31,085 nucleotides of DNA from Burkholderiales bacterium UBA4657 (GTDB lineage: Bacteria; Pseudomonadota; Gammaproteobacteria; Burkholderiales; Burkholderiaceae_E), in the NCBI GenBank assembly GCA_002405475.1, contig DHLX01000022.1, positions 46,045 to 77,129 on the forward strand, read 5' to 3'. Each line of letters opens with the position of its first letter. Position 1 is the first letter of the stretch. A program made the translations under genes and the position numbers. Positions 15,078 through 23,957 of this stretch are shown piece by piece. Below the pieces are notes generated by a model, which saw nothing but the letters and a program-made list of their open reading frames with translations, was not told the DNA's origin and did no database searches.

Positions 15078-16418
15078 ATGACGACAGAAGTACCCAAGGT
15101 CGGTTTTGTTTCCCTGGGCTGCCCCAAGGCACTGGTCGATTCCGAGCAGATTCTGACCCAGCTCAAGGCCGAGGGCTATCAGACCGCGCCCACTTACGAC
15201 GGTGCCGATCTCGTCATTGTCAATACCTGCGGTTTCATTGATGCCGCAGTTCAGGAGTCGCTCGACGCCATTGGCGAAGCATTGAACGCTAATGGCAAAG
15301 TGATCGTTACCGGTTGTCTTGGTGCAAAAAAAGATGCCGACGGCGCCGATATCGTGTCCAAGGTGCATCCCAATGTATTGGCCGTGACCGGACCTCATGC
15401 CATGCAGGAGGTCATGCAGCATGTACACCAGCATTTACCCAAGCCGCACGACCCTTTTACCGATTTGGTACCACCTGCCGGTATCAAGCTCACGCCTAAA
15501 CATTATGCTTACCTGAAAATCAGCGAGGGCTGTAATCACCGCTGCAGTTTTTGCATTATTCCCAGCATGCGCGGCGACCTGGTATCACGCGATATTGGCG
15601 AGGTAGTACGCGAGGCCGAAAACCTGGTCAAGGCGGGTGTCAGGGAGTTGCTGGTCATTTCGCAAGACACCAGTGCTTACGGGGTTGACCTGAAATACAA
15701 GACCGGCTTTGTCAATGGTCGGCCAGTTAAAACGCGCATGACCGAGCTGGTCAAGGAACTGGCTGCGCTGGACGTATGGGTACGACTGCATTATGTTTAT
15801 CCATACCCCCATGTCGATGAGATTATTCCTCTCATGGCGCAAGGCAAAGTGCTGCCCTATCTGGATGTGCCATTTCAGCATGCGCACCCGGAGGTACTCA
15901 AACGCATGAAACGTCCGGCGTCGGGTGAAAAAAATATCGAACGTATTCGCGCCTGGCGCGAGTTGTGCCCGGATATTACCTTGCGTTCCACCTTTATTGC
16001 TGGTTTTCCCGGAGAAACCGAACAGCAATTCGAGTATCTGCTGGATTTTTTACGCGAAGCCGAACTTGACCGGGTCGGTTGTTTCGCCTATTCGCCGGTG
16101 CAAGGTGCCAGTGCCAATGCGCTGGACGGCGCCTTGCCCGATGAAGTACGTGAAGAGCGCCGCCAGCGTTTCATGCAGGTGCAAGAAGCCATTTCTGCCA
16201 AACGTCTGCAGCGCAAGGTCGGCAAGACCCTCAAGGTGCTGATTGATCAGGTCAATCAGGACGGTGGGGTCGGACGCAGCATGGCCGATGCCCCCGAGAT
16301 AGATGGTGTCGTTTATGTGGCGCCGCCCGAAAAACCCTGGAAGCGATACAAGGTGGGCGACATCATAAGCGTCAAGATCAGTGGTGCTGATCTGCACGAC
16401 TTGTGGGGTGAGGTATGA
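15078..16418 (+). CDS. rimO: Ribosomal protein S12 methylthiotransferase RimO
   Basis: A 446-residue radical-SAM methylthiotransferase that adds a methylthio group to the conserved aspartate of ribosomal protein S12. The N-terminal MTTase domain has cluster ligands Cys15 (SLGCPKALVDSE), Cys51 (NTCGFI) and Cys80 (TGCLG). The radical-SAM motif CNHRCSFC is at 152-159 (Cys152/156/159). A C-terminal TRAM domain follows, from roughly 375. The CPK and SEGCNHRCSFCIIP context separates it from MiaB. It begins eight bases after phaR, so it is probably read through from the pha operon. Its stop overlaps the next start by four bases. Confidence 0.97.
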   Translation: MTTEVPKVGFVSLGCPKALVDSEQILTQLKAEGYQTAPTYDGADLVIVNTCGFIDAAVQESLDAIGEALNANGKVIVTGCLGAKKDADGADIVSKVHPNVLAVTGPHAMQEVMQHVHQHLPKPHDPFTDLVPPAGIKLTPKHYAYLKISEGCNHRCSFCIIPSMRGDLVSRDIGEVVREAENLVKAGVRELLVISQDTSAYGVDLKYKTGFVNGRPVKTRMTELVKELAALDVWVRLHYVYPYPHVDEIIPLMAQGKVLPYLDVPFQHAHPEVLKRMKRPASGEKNIERIRAWRELCPDITLRSTFIAGFPGETEQQFEYLLDFLREAELDRVGCFAYSPVQGASANALDGALPDEVREERRQRFMQVQEAISAKRLQRKVGKTLKVLIDQVNQDGGVGRSMADAPEIDGVVYVAPPEKPWKRYKVGDIISVKISGADLHDLWGEV

Positions 16419-16864
16419 AAACTATTTGGGCATGTGTTATGGTCGCCTTGACTGTTGGCGTTGCCTGGGCTGCTGCCACTCCTCCTGCGGCTGATCTGAA
16501 ACTGGCTGCACCCGATGCCAATCCTGAAGTGGCAACTATTTATCGTGGCACCCTGGGCGAAGCGGTGGTACAGGTGACGCTTTCACATGATGCCGATGAT
16601 CCCGATCATCTGGTAGGGGAATATTTTATTTTTGGTGGTGGCAATACGATCTTGCTCGCGGGCGAAATTACCGATGACAATTTCTATATGGAAGAGTCAG
16701 AGGACGGCAGTGCCATTTCAGGCTATTGGGAAGGCAAACTGGTCATAGAGGGCAATAAAGGGTTCATCATAGGCCTATGGATGAATAACGAGGAAAGCGT
16801 CAAGAAACCATTCAAGCTCGAGCGCGTGATGCGTTCGCGTTCCATGATCAAGCGCGTGTCGTGA
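16415..16864 (+). CDS. Secreted beta-rich protein of unknown function
   Basis: A 149-residue protein with a clear signal peptide (hydrophobic to about residue 19, AWA-A cleavage). The mature part is a series of short beta-strand-like segments: YRGTLGEAVVQVTLS, HLVGEYFIF, TILLAGEITDDNFYMEE, ISGYWEGKL, GFIIGLWMN and KKPFKLERV. This cadence (G-x-Y followed by L-x-G, then G-x-W and PF-x-L) recalls small secreted beta-sandwich or lipocalin-like proteins. I cannot name the family. It overlaps the rimO stop by four bases (ATGA), and its own stop overlaps the next GTG start, so rimO, this gene and the next are translationally coupled. Confidence 0.82.
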   Translation: MKTIWACVMVALTVGVAWAAATPPAADLKLAAPDANPEVATIYRGTLGEAVVQVTLSHDADDPDHLVGEYFIFGGGNTILLAGEITDDNFYMEESEDGSAISGYWEGKLVIEGNKGFIIGLWMNNEESVKKPFKLERVMRSRSMIKRVS

Positions 16865-18042
16865 GCGCAGAAAAAAGCCGACACCTACCCAGGGCGCCCG
16901 CAGGCTTTGAAGCTATTCCTGCTCCGCTACATCATGCATCGACAGTCGTTTTTCCAGATGTTGCCACGCTGCGCGCACGACAATGGCAACAGCATGAGGT
17001 CTATACCTATGGCTTGATGGGAACGCCCACCACGGTGGAATTGCAGCGCAAGCTATGCGAAATCGAGCAGGCGCGCTACTGCCTGCTGGCACCCAGTGGT
17101 CTGGCTGCGATCAGCATGACTGACCTGGCCCTGCTGCAGGTCGGTGATGTGGTAGCCATACCTGATAATGCCTATGCACCCAACCGTGAGCTGGCGCATG
17201 GTTTGCTCACCAGACTGGGTATTGACTATTGGGTTTATGACCCGATGCGGCCAGTAGTATTTCCTGAACGCACGCGCCTAGTCTGGCTCGAGGCACCGGG
17301 CTCGGTCACTCTGGAAATGCCAGACTTGCCTGCGCTGATACAAGCGGCCAAAGCAGTGGGTGCCTGGACTGCTATCGACAATACCTGGTCAGCGGGTCTG
17401 GCCTATCAGCCTTTCAGTCATGGCATAGATATTTCCCTGCAGGCACTGACCAAATATCAGTCAGGCGGCGCCGATGTTTTGATGGGAGCGGTTCTGACGC
17501 AAGATCATGACTTGCATCTCAAACTCAAATATGCCCACATGCGGCTTGGCCTGGGGGTAGGTGCTGATGATGCCTGGCTGGTATTGCGCGGCCTGCCGAC
17601 TTTGCGCCTGCGCTACGAGCAGCATGACCGAGTGACCCGAGCGCTGGCGCAATGGATGAAGACCCTGCCAGTATTTGAGCAGGTGTTGCACCCGGCGCTG
17701 CCTGATAGTCCGGGGCATGAATACTGGCAGCGTGACTTCAGTGCGGCAGGTGGGCTGGTCTCAGTCGTTTTCGCTGCTGAAGTTGGCCAGGCCCGGGTCG
17801 ATGGCTTTGTCGATGCGTTACAAGTTTTCAGGATTGGTTATTCCTGGGGCGGGCCGGTCAGCTTGGCGCTACCCTATGACCCTGCCACCTTGCGGCGCCA
17901 TGGCGCCTGGCAGCCGGGTCAAAGCCTGGTGCGTTTTTGCATCGGGCTGGAATCGTTTGAAGATTTACGCGCTGACATTGAACAGGCGCTGGAATCCGCA
18001 GGTTTGAGCCGGTTTAGCCCGCCATTACGTTCTGGTACATAG
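16861..18042 (+). CDS. metC: Cystathionine beta-lyase-like PLP enzyme
   Basis: A 393-residue member of the Cys/Met-metabolism PLP enzyme family, most like proteobacterial MetC, which cleaves cystathionine to homocysteine, pyruvate and ammonia. The PLP lysine is Lys198 in ALTKYQSGG. Asp173 in IDNTW contacts the pyridine nitrogen. The phosphate-binding region includes YGLMGTPTT and APSGLAAIS. C-terminal motifs SWGGPVSLALP and VRFCIGLE are typical. The start is a GTG overlapping the previous stop (GTGA). Its last 29 bases overlap a convergent gene. Family is certain; substrate preference (beta- versus gamma-lyase) is inferred. Confidence 0.9.
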   Translation: MSAEKSRHLPRAPAGFEAIPAPLHHASTVVFPDVATLRARQWQQHEVYTYGLMGTPTTVELQRKLCEIEQARYCLLAPSGLAAISMTDLALLQVGDVVAIPDNAYAPNRELAHGLLTRLGIDYWVYDPMRPVVFPERTRLVWLEAPGSVTLEMPDLPALIQAAKAVGAWTAIDNTWSAGLAYQPFSHGIDISLQALTKYQSGGADVLMGAVLTQDHDLHLKLKYAHMRLGLGVGADDAWLVLRGLPTLRLRYEQHDRVTRALAQWMKTLPVFEQVLHPALPDSPGHEYWQRDFSAAGGLVSVVFAAEVGQARVDGFVDALQVFRIGYSWGGPVSLALPYDPATLRRHGAWQPGQSLVRFCIGLESFEDLRADIEQALESAGLSRFSPPLRSGT

Positions 18043-18373
18043 GTTTGCCATCGTTCAGGTTCAAAAAACCTTTCACCAGACGGTAAACAATCCAGATGGC
18101 GTTTGCCACGAGCACGACCCAGCCAATTAAAATGATAAGCAGGATGAAGCCGACCACGGCCCACAACAGACCAAACCAGAAGGTGCGCATTTGCCAGCGG
18201 AAATGACTTTCCAGCCAGGTGTTGCGCACATCGTCGAGTTTGACGTAATTGATGATGATGGCAACGATGGCACTAATACCAATCAGAAACGATAAAGCAT
18301 AGAGGCCATAATTGACAGCGGTTAAGGTTTTTAGCGACTGCGCCTGATTGCCTTGCGGTGTAATTTCGTTCAT
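18014..18373 (-). CDS. DUF4870-like membrane protein
   Basis: A 119-residue protein with a polar N-terminus followed by three hydrophobic segments: about 20-42, a region at about 67-85 and a third up to about 98. Between the first two is the DDVRNTWLESHFRWQMRTFW signature seen in DUF4870-type proteins. Function is unknown. CGGAG about eight bases before the ATG is a good ribosome binding site. It is downstream of serB (33-base gap) and overlaps the end of metC by 29 bases in opposite orientation. The gene is very likely real, since the membrane topology and family-like motif are coherent. Confidence 0.85.
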   Translation of the reverse strand: MNEITPQGNQAQSLKTLTAVNYGLYALSFLIGISAIVAIIINYVKLDDVRNTWLESHFRWQMRTFWFGLLWAVVGFILLIILIGWVVLVANAIWIVYRLVKGFLNLNDGKPMYQNVMAG

Positions 18374-18406
18374 TCAAAGACTCCGGTCTGATTGGGCAAA
18401 AGCATA

Positions 18407-19255
18407 TCATCGCAGAATTGACAGCAAGCCGTCGAGACCGCAGAAATTGAAGGCCACACTGGCCTGGGCGCGTACGACAGGTTTGGCGCGATAGGCGACC
18501 GAGAGACCGGCAAGCTTCATCATTTTCAGGTCATTGGCACCATCCCCCATGACAATTGCCGCCGATGTGGGCAAACCAAGGCTGGCGCAGGTTTCCTGCA
18601 CAATGCGTGCCTTGACCTCGGCATTGACAATTTCACCTTCTACCGTGCCAGTGAGGCGATGATCAACCATACCTAGCGTGTTCGAACGGGCATAGCTTAG
18701 CTGTAGTCGCTGTTTAAGCTTTTCAGTAAAAAAGGTAAAACCGCCCGAGACCAGCAGGGTTTTGAGACCGGCCGCATGCGCTGCCTGAACCAGCCGCTCG
18801 GCGCCGGGCGACAAATTCATACGCTCAAGATAAACGCGCTCTAGCGCCTGGGTGTCCAGGCCTTCTAACAAGACTAAGCGCCGGCGCAGGCTGGTGTCGT
18901 AATCGCTGATTTCGCCGCGCATCGCGGCTTCGGTAATGGCGGCAACTTCGGCCTTTTTGCCGCAATAATCGGCCATTTCATCAATAGTTTCAATCGTCAC
19001 CAGGGTTGAATCCATGTCCATGACCAGCAGGCCAAAATCGGTCAGCTTGAGTCCTGCGGGCAGCCAGGCAAAGTCAAGTTGCGCAGACTGGCAATAAGCC
19101 TCGACCGCTTTGAGAAATTTTTCGTCGATCTGGGCATTTTGTAACTGCCAGCAATGCTCGCTGTACTCGCTGATGCCAGTCGCTGCGGTCAGCACCTCAA
19201 GTTCCTTGAGTTGCTGTGCGCTGGCGGTGCCGTGGATGAGTAGTTGTTTATTCAT
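18407..19255 (-). CDS. serB: Phosphoserine phosphatase
   Basis: A 282-residue HAD-family enzyme performing the last step of serine biosynthesis (phosphoserine to serine). An N-terminal ACT-like domain spans about 1-70. HAD motif I is DMDST (80-84) with nucleophile Asp80, motif II is LLVSGGF, and motifs III/IV include the lysine region and GDGANDLKMM. Length fits proteobacterial SerB with its ACT domain. The start is three bases beyond the mfd stop, so the two genes are almost certainly co-transcribed, with translation possibly depending on mfd ribosomes because no strong ribosome binding site is seen. Confidence 0.97.
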   Translation of the reverse strand: MNKQLLIHGTASAQQLKELEVLTAATGISEYSEHCWQLQNAQIDEKFLKAVEAYCQSAQLDFAWLPAGLKLTDFGLLVMDMDSTLVTIETIDEMADYCGKKAEVAAITEAAMRGEISDYDTSLRRRLVLLEGLDTQALERVYLERMNLSPGAERLVQAAHAAGLKTLLVSGGFTFFTEKLKQRLQLSYARSNTLGMVDHRLTGTVEGEIVNAEVKARIVQETCASLGLPTSAAIVMGDGANDLKMMKLAGLSVAYRAKPVVRAQASVAFNFCGLDGLLSILR

Positions 19256-19258
19256 GAT

Positions 19259-22200
19259 TCAGTGTAGTTCAGCCATCAGGCTGCGTATCAGTTGTACCCG
19301 CTGTTTTACCTCGGCATGCGACTGGCTGATGCGAAGTTTATCTTGTCCGGCCAGTTTGACATGGCGATGCTTTTGTATCAGGGCAATAATGCGTGCCGGA
19401 TCAACCGGGGGATTTTTTTCAAATTGCAGCGCAATGGCCTGATCGCTGGCATCAATTTTAATAATGCCAAAAGTTTTGGCGGCAATACGCAGACGATGGA
19501 CATCGAGCAGGGCACGGGCCGCATCGGGCAAGGTGCCGAAGCGATCGACCAGTTCTTCCTGTAGCCCGTCGAGTTGGTCTGAATGTTCGCTATTCGACAA
19601 ACGTTTATACAGCGTCAGGCGTTCATGTACATCCGGGCAGTAATCAGAGGGTAGCAGGGCAGGGGTATGCAGATTGATCTCCGTAGTGGCCGCCAGTGGT
19701 CGTTCCAGGTCGGGCTCCTTGCCTTTTTTCAGTGAACGTACGGCCTCATTCAGCATTTCAACATAGAGTTGAAAGCCGATTTCGTGAATCTCGCCCGACT
19801 GCTTTTCGCCCAGGACTTCACCGGTACCACGAATTTCCAGATCGTGCATGGCCAGATAAAAACCCGAGCCCAGCTCTTCCATTTTCTGAATCGCATCTAG
19901 TCGTAGCTGCGCTTGCTTGGTCAAGCCCTGCGGGTCGGGTACCAGCAGATAGGCATAGGCCTGATGATGCGAGCGCCCGACCCGGCCACGTAACTGATGC
20001 AGTTGTGCCAGACCAAACTTGTCAGCGCGGTGCATGAGGATGGTGTTGGCCGTAGGTACATCGATACCAGTTTCGATGATGGTGGTACACAACAGCACAT
20101 TGAAGCGCTGATGGGTAAAGTCGCGCATGACCCGCTCCAGGTCACGTTCGTGCATCTGCCCATGGGCTACTGCAATACGTGCCTCTGGTAATAATTCTTC
20201 CAGCTTGGCCTTGCGGTTTTCAATGGTTTCGACTTCATTGTGCAGAAAATAGACCTGACCGCCCCGTTTTATTTCACGCAATACTGCTTCACGAATGACA
20301 CTGTCCGATTCGCGTCGCACAAAGGTTTTAATTGCCAGACGCTTTTGCGGCGCGGTGGCAATGACAGAAAATTCGCGCAATCCTTCCATGGCCATGCCCA
20401 GTGTGCGGGGTATGGGTGTCGCCGTCAAAGTCAAGACATCGACTTCGGCACGTAATTCTTTCATGCGTTCTTTTTGCCGTACGCCGAAACGATGTTCTTC
20501 GTCGATAATGACCAGACCTAGCCGCGAAAATTTGACCTCTTCACTCAGCAGTTTATGCGTACCTATGACAATATCGACCTGACCCTCGTTAATGCCTTTG
20601 ATCGCCTGGGTGATTTCCTTGCCGGTTTTGAAGCGGGACAGTTCGGCCAGGCGTATCGGCCAGTTAGCGAAACGGTCACTAAAGGTCTGAAAATGCTGTT
20701 CGGCCAGCAGGGTAGTAGGCGCCAGCAGTGCTACCTGTTTACCGCCTGCGACCGCCATGAAGGCAGCACGCAACGCCACTTCGGTTTTACCAAAACCGAC
20801 ATCGCCACACACCAGCCGGTCCATGGGCGCACCACTCATCATGTCACGCATGACCGCTTCAATGGCAGCGGCCTGATCTGCCGTTTCCTCAAAGCCAAAG
20901 CCTTCGCAGAAAGCTTCATAGTCATGGCGACTGAATTCAAATTTATGCCCTTGGCGTGAAGCGCGACGTGCATATATGTTCAGCAGTTCGGCTGCCGTAT
21001 CACGAATCTGTTGTGCTGCCTTGCGCCGCGCTTTTTCCCATTGCCCCGAGCCCAGGGCATGCAGCGGCGCATTTTCAGGATCAGCTCCGGCATAACGACT
21101 AATGACATGCAGTTGTGATACCGGAACATACAGCTTGGTTTCGCCGGCATAGTCCAATTGTAGGAATTCGGTATCGCCATCGCCCAGGTCAAGGTTAAGC
21201 AAGCCGCGATAACGCCCTATGCCATGCTGTAAATGCACCACCGGATCCCCTATTTTCAGCTCGGACAAATCCTTGATGATGGAATCAACCGCGGTCACGG
21301 CTTCCTGTTTTTTACGACTGCGACGCAGGCCACCACTGGCATAGAGCTCGGCCTCGGTGATGCAGTGCCAGGCTTCATTTCCTGTACCCAGGGTAAAACC
21401 GGCCGACAGGGGGGCAATACCAAGCTCGGTGCGTTGTTTCAGCTCGGGCGTCAGCAAGCCCTGGTCGTCGAACAGGGCTTGCAGGGTTTCACGCCGGCCA
21501 GCAGATTCGGCGGCGATAAAAAAATGTCCCGGCGAAGTGTGCAGGAACTGACGCAACGCTGCCAGTGGGTCTGTGGCGCGACGGTCCACCGTTAAAGCAG
21601 GTAGTGCCTGTGTTAAGGCGCCACGCTCGGCTTGCCCGTGTAACTGCAGGCGTGGTAATGATTTGGCACGACTGAAAAATTCTTCATCTTTCAGAAATAA
21701 TTGGGCGGGCGGCAAAATCGGGCGTTCACGGTCGGCACTTAAAAACTGATAGCGCGATTGGGTGTCGGCCCAGAAGCGTTTGAAGCTGGCATCGACATCA
21801 CCTGCCAGTACCAGTGCTGATTCAGTGGGCAGATAGTCAAATAGTGTCGCCGTGGCATCAAAAAACAGCGGCAGGTAATACTCAATACCGGCGCTGGGCA
21901 CCCCGTTACCCATGTCTTTGTATAAGCTTGAGCGTGAAGGGTCTCCTTCAAACACTTCGCGAAAGCGCTTGCGGAATGATGTGCGTGCAGTGTCATCCAG
22001 CGGAAATTCACGCCCTGGCAGCAGTCGTACCTCTTTGACCGGATACAGACTGCGTTGGGTATCGACATCAAAAGTACGAATCGACTCTATCTCATCATCC
22101 ATTAAATCGAGGCGATAGGGTATGACCGAGCCCATGGGGAACAGGTCAATGAGTCCACCGCGCACCGCATACTCGCCCGGCGACATGACTTGTGAGGCGT

Positions 22201-22684
22201 GACTGTAACCTGCCAGTGTCAGTTGAGCGCGTAACTTTTCTACCGGAAGACTCTGACCCTGGTTGAAATGGAAGGTATAAGCCGCCATGAACGAAGGGGG
22301 CGCCAGGCGATACAGTGCGGTACTGGCACCGACCAGTAAAACATCACATTGCTGTTCACTCAGTTGGTGCAGCGTCGCCAGTCGTTCGCTCACCAGGTCA
22401 TGGTGCGGAGAAAAAGCGTCATAAGGCAAGGTTTCCCAATCGGGGAAAGTATGCAGACGCAGGGTTTTATTAAGCTGTTGTGACCACCAGGTGATTTCTT
22501 CGGCATAACGCTGAACATCTGCCGCCTGGGCGCAGACCACGACCATGGTAGTGCCGGGTTGGGCAAGATGACAGAGCGCCAGACTGTCACTCGAACCTGC
22601 CAGAGTCGCCAGAGCGTGACGTTGTCCGGCAGCAGGGAAGGCGATAGCGTGAAAGTGGGTTTGAATCAGCGGTGCGGGCAACAT
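19259..22684 (-). CDS. mfd: Transcription-repair coupling factor
   Basis: An 1141-residue Mfd, of usual length. It removes RNA polymerase stalled at DNA lesions and recruits UvrA. The order is UvrB-like N-terminal domains (about 1-330), then the CarD-like RNA-polymerase interaction domain (about 477-550, GDPVVHLQHGIGRYRG). The SF2 translocase has Walker A GDVGFGKTE (627-635), DEEH box (728-731) and motif VI region LRGRVGRS. A C-terminal TRCF domain ends the protein. No strong ribosome binding site precedes the ATG. It leads an operon with serB. The ispDF genes lie divergently upstream, as in many betaproteobacteria, but with a DCC-family gene in between. Confidence 0.98.
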   Translation of the reverse strand: MLPAPLIQTHFHAIAFPAAGQRHALATLAGSSDSLALCHLAQPGTTMVVVCAQAADVQRYAEEITWWSQQLNKTLRLHTFPDWETLPYDAFSPHHDLVSERLATLHQLSEQQCDVLLVGASTALYRLAPPSFMAAYTFHFNQGQSLPVEKLRAQLTLAGYSHASQVMSPGEYAVRGGLIDLFPMGSVIPYRLDLMDDEIESIRTFDVDTQRSLYPVKEVRLLPGREFPLDDTARTSFRKRFREVFEGDPSRSSLYKDMGNGVPSAGIEYYLPLFFDATATLFDYLPTESALVLAGDVDASFKRFWADTQSRYQFLSADRERPILPPAQLFLKDEEFFSRAKSLPRLQLHGQAERGALTQALPALTVDRRATDPLAALRQFLHTSPGHFFIAAESAGRRETLQALFDDQGLLTPELKQRTELGIAPLSAGFTLGTGNEAWHCITEAELYASGGLRRSRKKQEAVTAVDSIIKDLSELKIGDPVVHLQHGIGRYRGLLNLDLGDGDTEFLQLDYAGETKLYVPVSQLHVISRYAGADPENAPLHALGSGQWEKARRKAAQQIRDTAAELLNIYARRASRQGHKFEFSRHDYEAFCEGFGFEETADQAAAIEAVMRDMMSGAPMDRLVCGDVGFGKTEVALRAAFMAVAGGKQVALLAPTTLLAEQHFQTFSDRFANWPIRLAELSRFKTGKEITQAIKGINEGQVDIVIGTHKLLSEEVKFSRLGLVIIDEEHRFGVRQKERMKELRAEVDVLTLTATPIPRTLGMAMEGLREFSVIATAPQKRLAIKTFVRRESDSVIREAVLREIKRGGQVYFLHNEVETIENRKAKLEELLPEARIAVAHGQMHERDLERVMRDFTHQRFNVLLCTTIIETGIDVPTANTILMHRADKFGLAQLHQLRGRVGRSHHQAYAYLLVPDPQGLTKQAQLRLDAIQKMEELGSGFYLAMHDLEIRGTGEVLGEKQSGEIHEIGFQLYVEMLNEAVRSLKKGKEPDLERPLAATTEINLHTPALLPSDYCPDVHERLTLYKRLSNSEHSDQLDGLQEELVDRFGTLPDAARALLDVHRLRIAAKTFGIIKIDASDQAIALQFEKNPPVDPARIIALIQKHRHVKLAGQDKLRISQSHAEVKQRVQLIRSLMAELH

Positions 22685-22766
22685 GTAATTTTTTAGATCG
22701 AGTTCGGCGCAAACTCTAGCATAACGATGGTGTGCACGATTATGCTCATGGCCGATCTGGCCAGGT

Positions 22767-23210
22767 TCATGAGCAGTTATTCAATTTGCACTGTTTACGC
22801 GAACTGCGCCGGGCTGTCCACTTGCTAATGAGCCAGGGCAGGCCGAGCCGCACGAAATAATGTCGACGAGCTGCAAGCCAGGGGTATAGTCTGGACCCCA
22901 AGGGTTTAAGCCAGGGATGGCCCCATAATTGCGCCAGAATGTTCAAACCAATCGCGGCATAGGCAGCTTGAAATACTTCTATGCCTGAGAGCCACCGACC
23001 GGCCGAATCTTGTGCATGCATGGTTTTCATTAGTACGGTGCGGTCGGGGCCGCCGATACCATGCAAGTCAGCATCAAAAGACGCGGCTGAACAATCTATG
23101 AATCTCAACCGCTGTTGATCGTCATAACTTTTGAGCAACGCAATTTCACTTCGACACAAGGCGCAGCTACCATCGTAATAAAGAGTCAGGGGATATTCAA
23201 CCGGGTTCAT
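22767..23210 (-). CDS. DCC-family (DUF393) thiol-disulfide oxidoreductase-like protein
   Basis: A 147-residue protein of the DUF393/DCC family, with the defining N-terminal motif YYDGSCALC (Cys16 and Cys19) giving a thioredoxin-like CxxC. Mid-protein features WLSGIEVFQAAYAAIG and a hydrophobic LYPWLAARR region are also typical. The C-terminus is strongly basic and carries two further cysteines (RKQCKLNNCS). Members are proposed redox proteins without a well-defined substrate. It lies between mfd (82 bases downstream) and the divergent ispD (about 70 bases). Confidence 0.87.
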   Translation of the reverse strand: MNPVEYPLTLYYDGSCALCRSEIALLKSYDDQQRLRFIDCSAASFDADLHGIGGPDRTVLMKTMHAQDSAGRWLSGIEVFQAAYAAIGLNILAQLWGHPWLKPLGSRLYPWLAARRHYFVRLGLPWLISKWTARRSSRKQCKLNNCS

Positions 23211-23279
23211 ATCTGTACGACTGCCCTGAATTCAATGAGTTTCGCCCACCAGCGTGTAAAATGCGTGAAAACAGATGTT

Positions 23280-23957
23280 ATGCACATGATGCCGCTATTT
23301 TACGCTTTGATACCTGCTGCCGGTTCCGGCAGTCGCATGGGAGCTGCTATCCCCAAGCAATACTCCTACTTGCATGGGCGTCAGGTGATAGACCATAGTG
23401 TGGCTACTTTTTTGATTCAGCCCTGGATTGAGCAGGTTTATGTTGTTGTATCGCCAGAAGATACGCACTTTCATGCAGAAGATAGACGAGTGACACGCCT
23501 GCCGGTAGGCGGTTTGACAAGGCGTGATACGGTTCTGAATGGCTTGCAAGCCTTGACTGAAAAGCTGAGGCCGGATGACTGGGTATTGGTTCATGATGCT
23601 GCGCGTCCGGGTTTGACGCCTGAGCTGTTACAGCGCCTGTTTGATGAGTGTTGTCACGATCCGGTCGGAGGTTTGTTAGCCGTGCCCGTCGCCGATACCC
23701 TGAAAAAAGCCGATGATCAGGGGCGTGCGGTTGGCACGATTCCGCGCACCGGACTCTGGGCGGCACAAACACCACAAATGTTTCGCTATGCCATGCTGCT
23801 CGAGGCCTTGCAGCAGCTGCCTTCAGCTACGGACGAGTCCAGTGCCATTGAAGCCCTGGGTTTTCACCCGCGCCTGGTCATGGGAGACGCACGCAACTTC
23901 AAACTGACATATCCGCACGATTTACAGCGGGCACAACAAGGAATGGAACCGGCATGA
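23280..23957 (+). CDS. ispD: 2-C-methyl-D-erythritol 4-phosphate cytidylyltransferase
   Basis: A roughly 225-residue IspD, which attaches CMP to methylerythritol phosphate in the MEP isoprenoid pathway. The CTP-binding loop ALIPAAGSGSRMG and PKQY are near the N-terminus. VHDAARPG, AVPVADTLK and the terminal TYPHDL region are family hallmarks. The start is ambiguous: ATG codons at 23280, 23286 and 23289 cluster just before the conserved core, and none has a good ribosome binding site. An upstream ATG at 23235 adds residues unlike the family. The stop overlaps the ispF start by four bases. Confidence 0.95.
   Translation: MHMMPLFYALIPAAGSGSRMGAAIPKQYSYLHGRQVIDHSVATFLIQPWIEQVYVVVSPEDTHFHAEDRRVTRLPVGGLTRRDTVLNGLQALTEKLRPDDWVLVHDAARPGLTPELLQRLFDECCHDPVGGLLAVPVADTLKKADDQGRAVGTIPRTGLWAAQTPQMFRYAMLLEALQQLPSATDESSAIEALGFHPRLVMGDARNFKLTYPHDLQRAQQGMEPA

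Noticed and set aside
14317..15132. 271-residue minus-strand frame opposite phaB/phaR
   Set aside because: Fully antisense to two well-identified genes; histidine/leucine-rich composition typical of a shadow frame.
20555..20959. 134-residue plus-strand frame opposite mfd
   Set aside because: Shadow of the mfd translocase region; no recognisable features.
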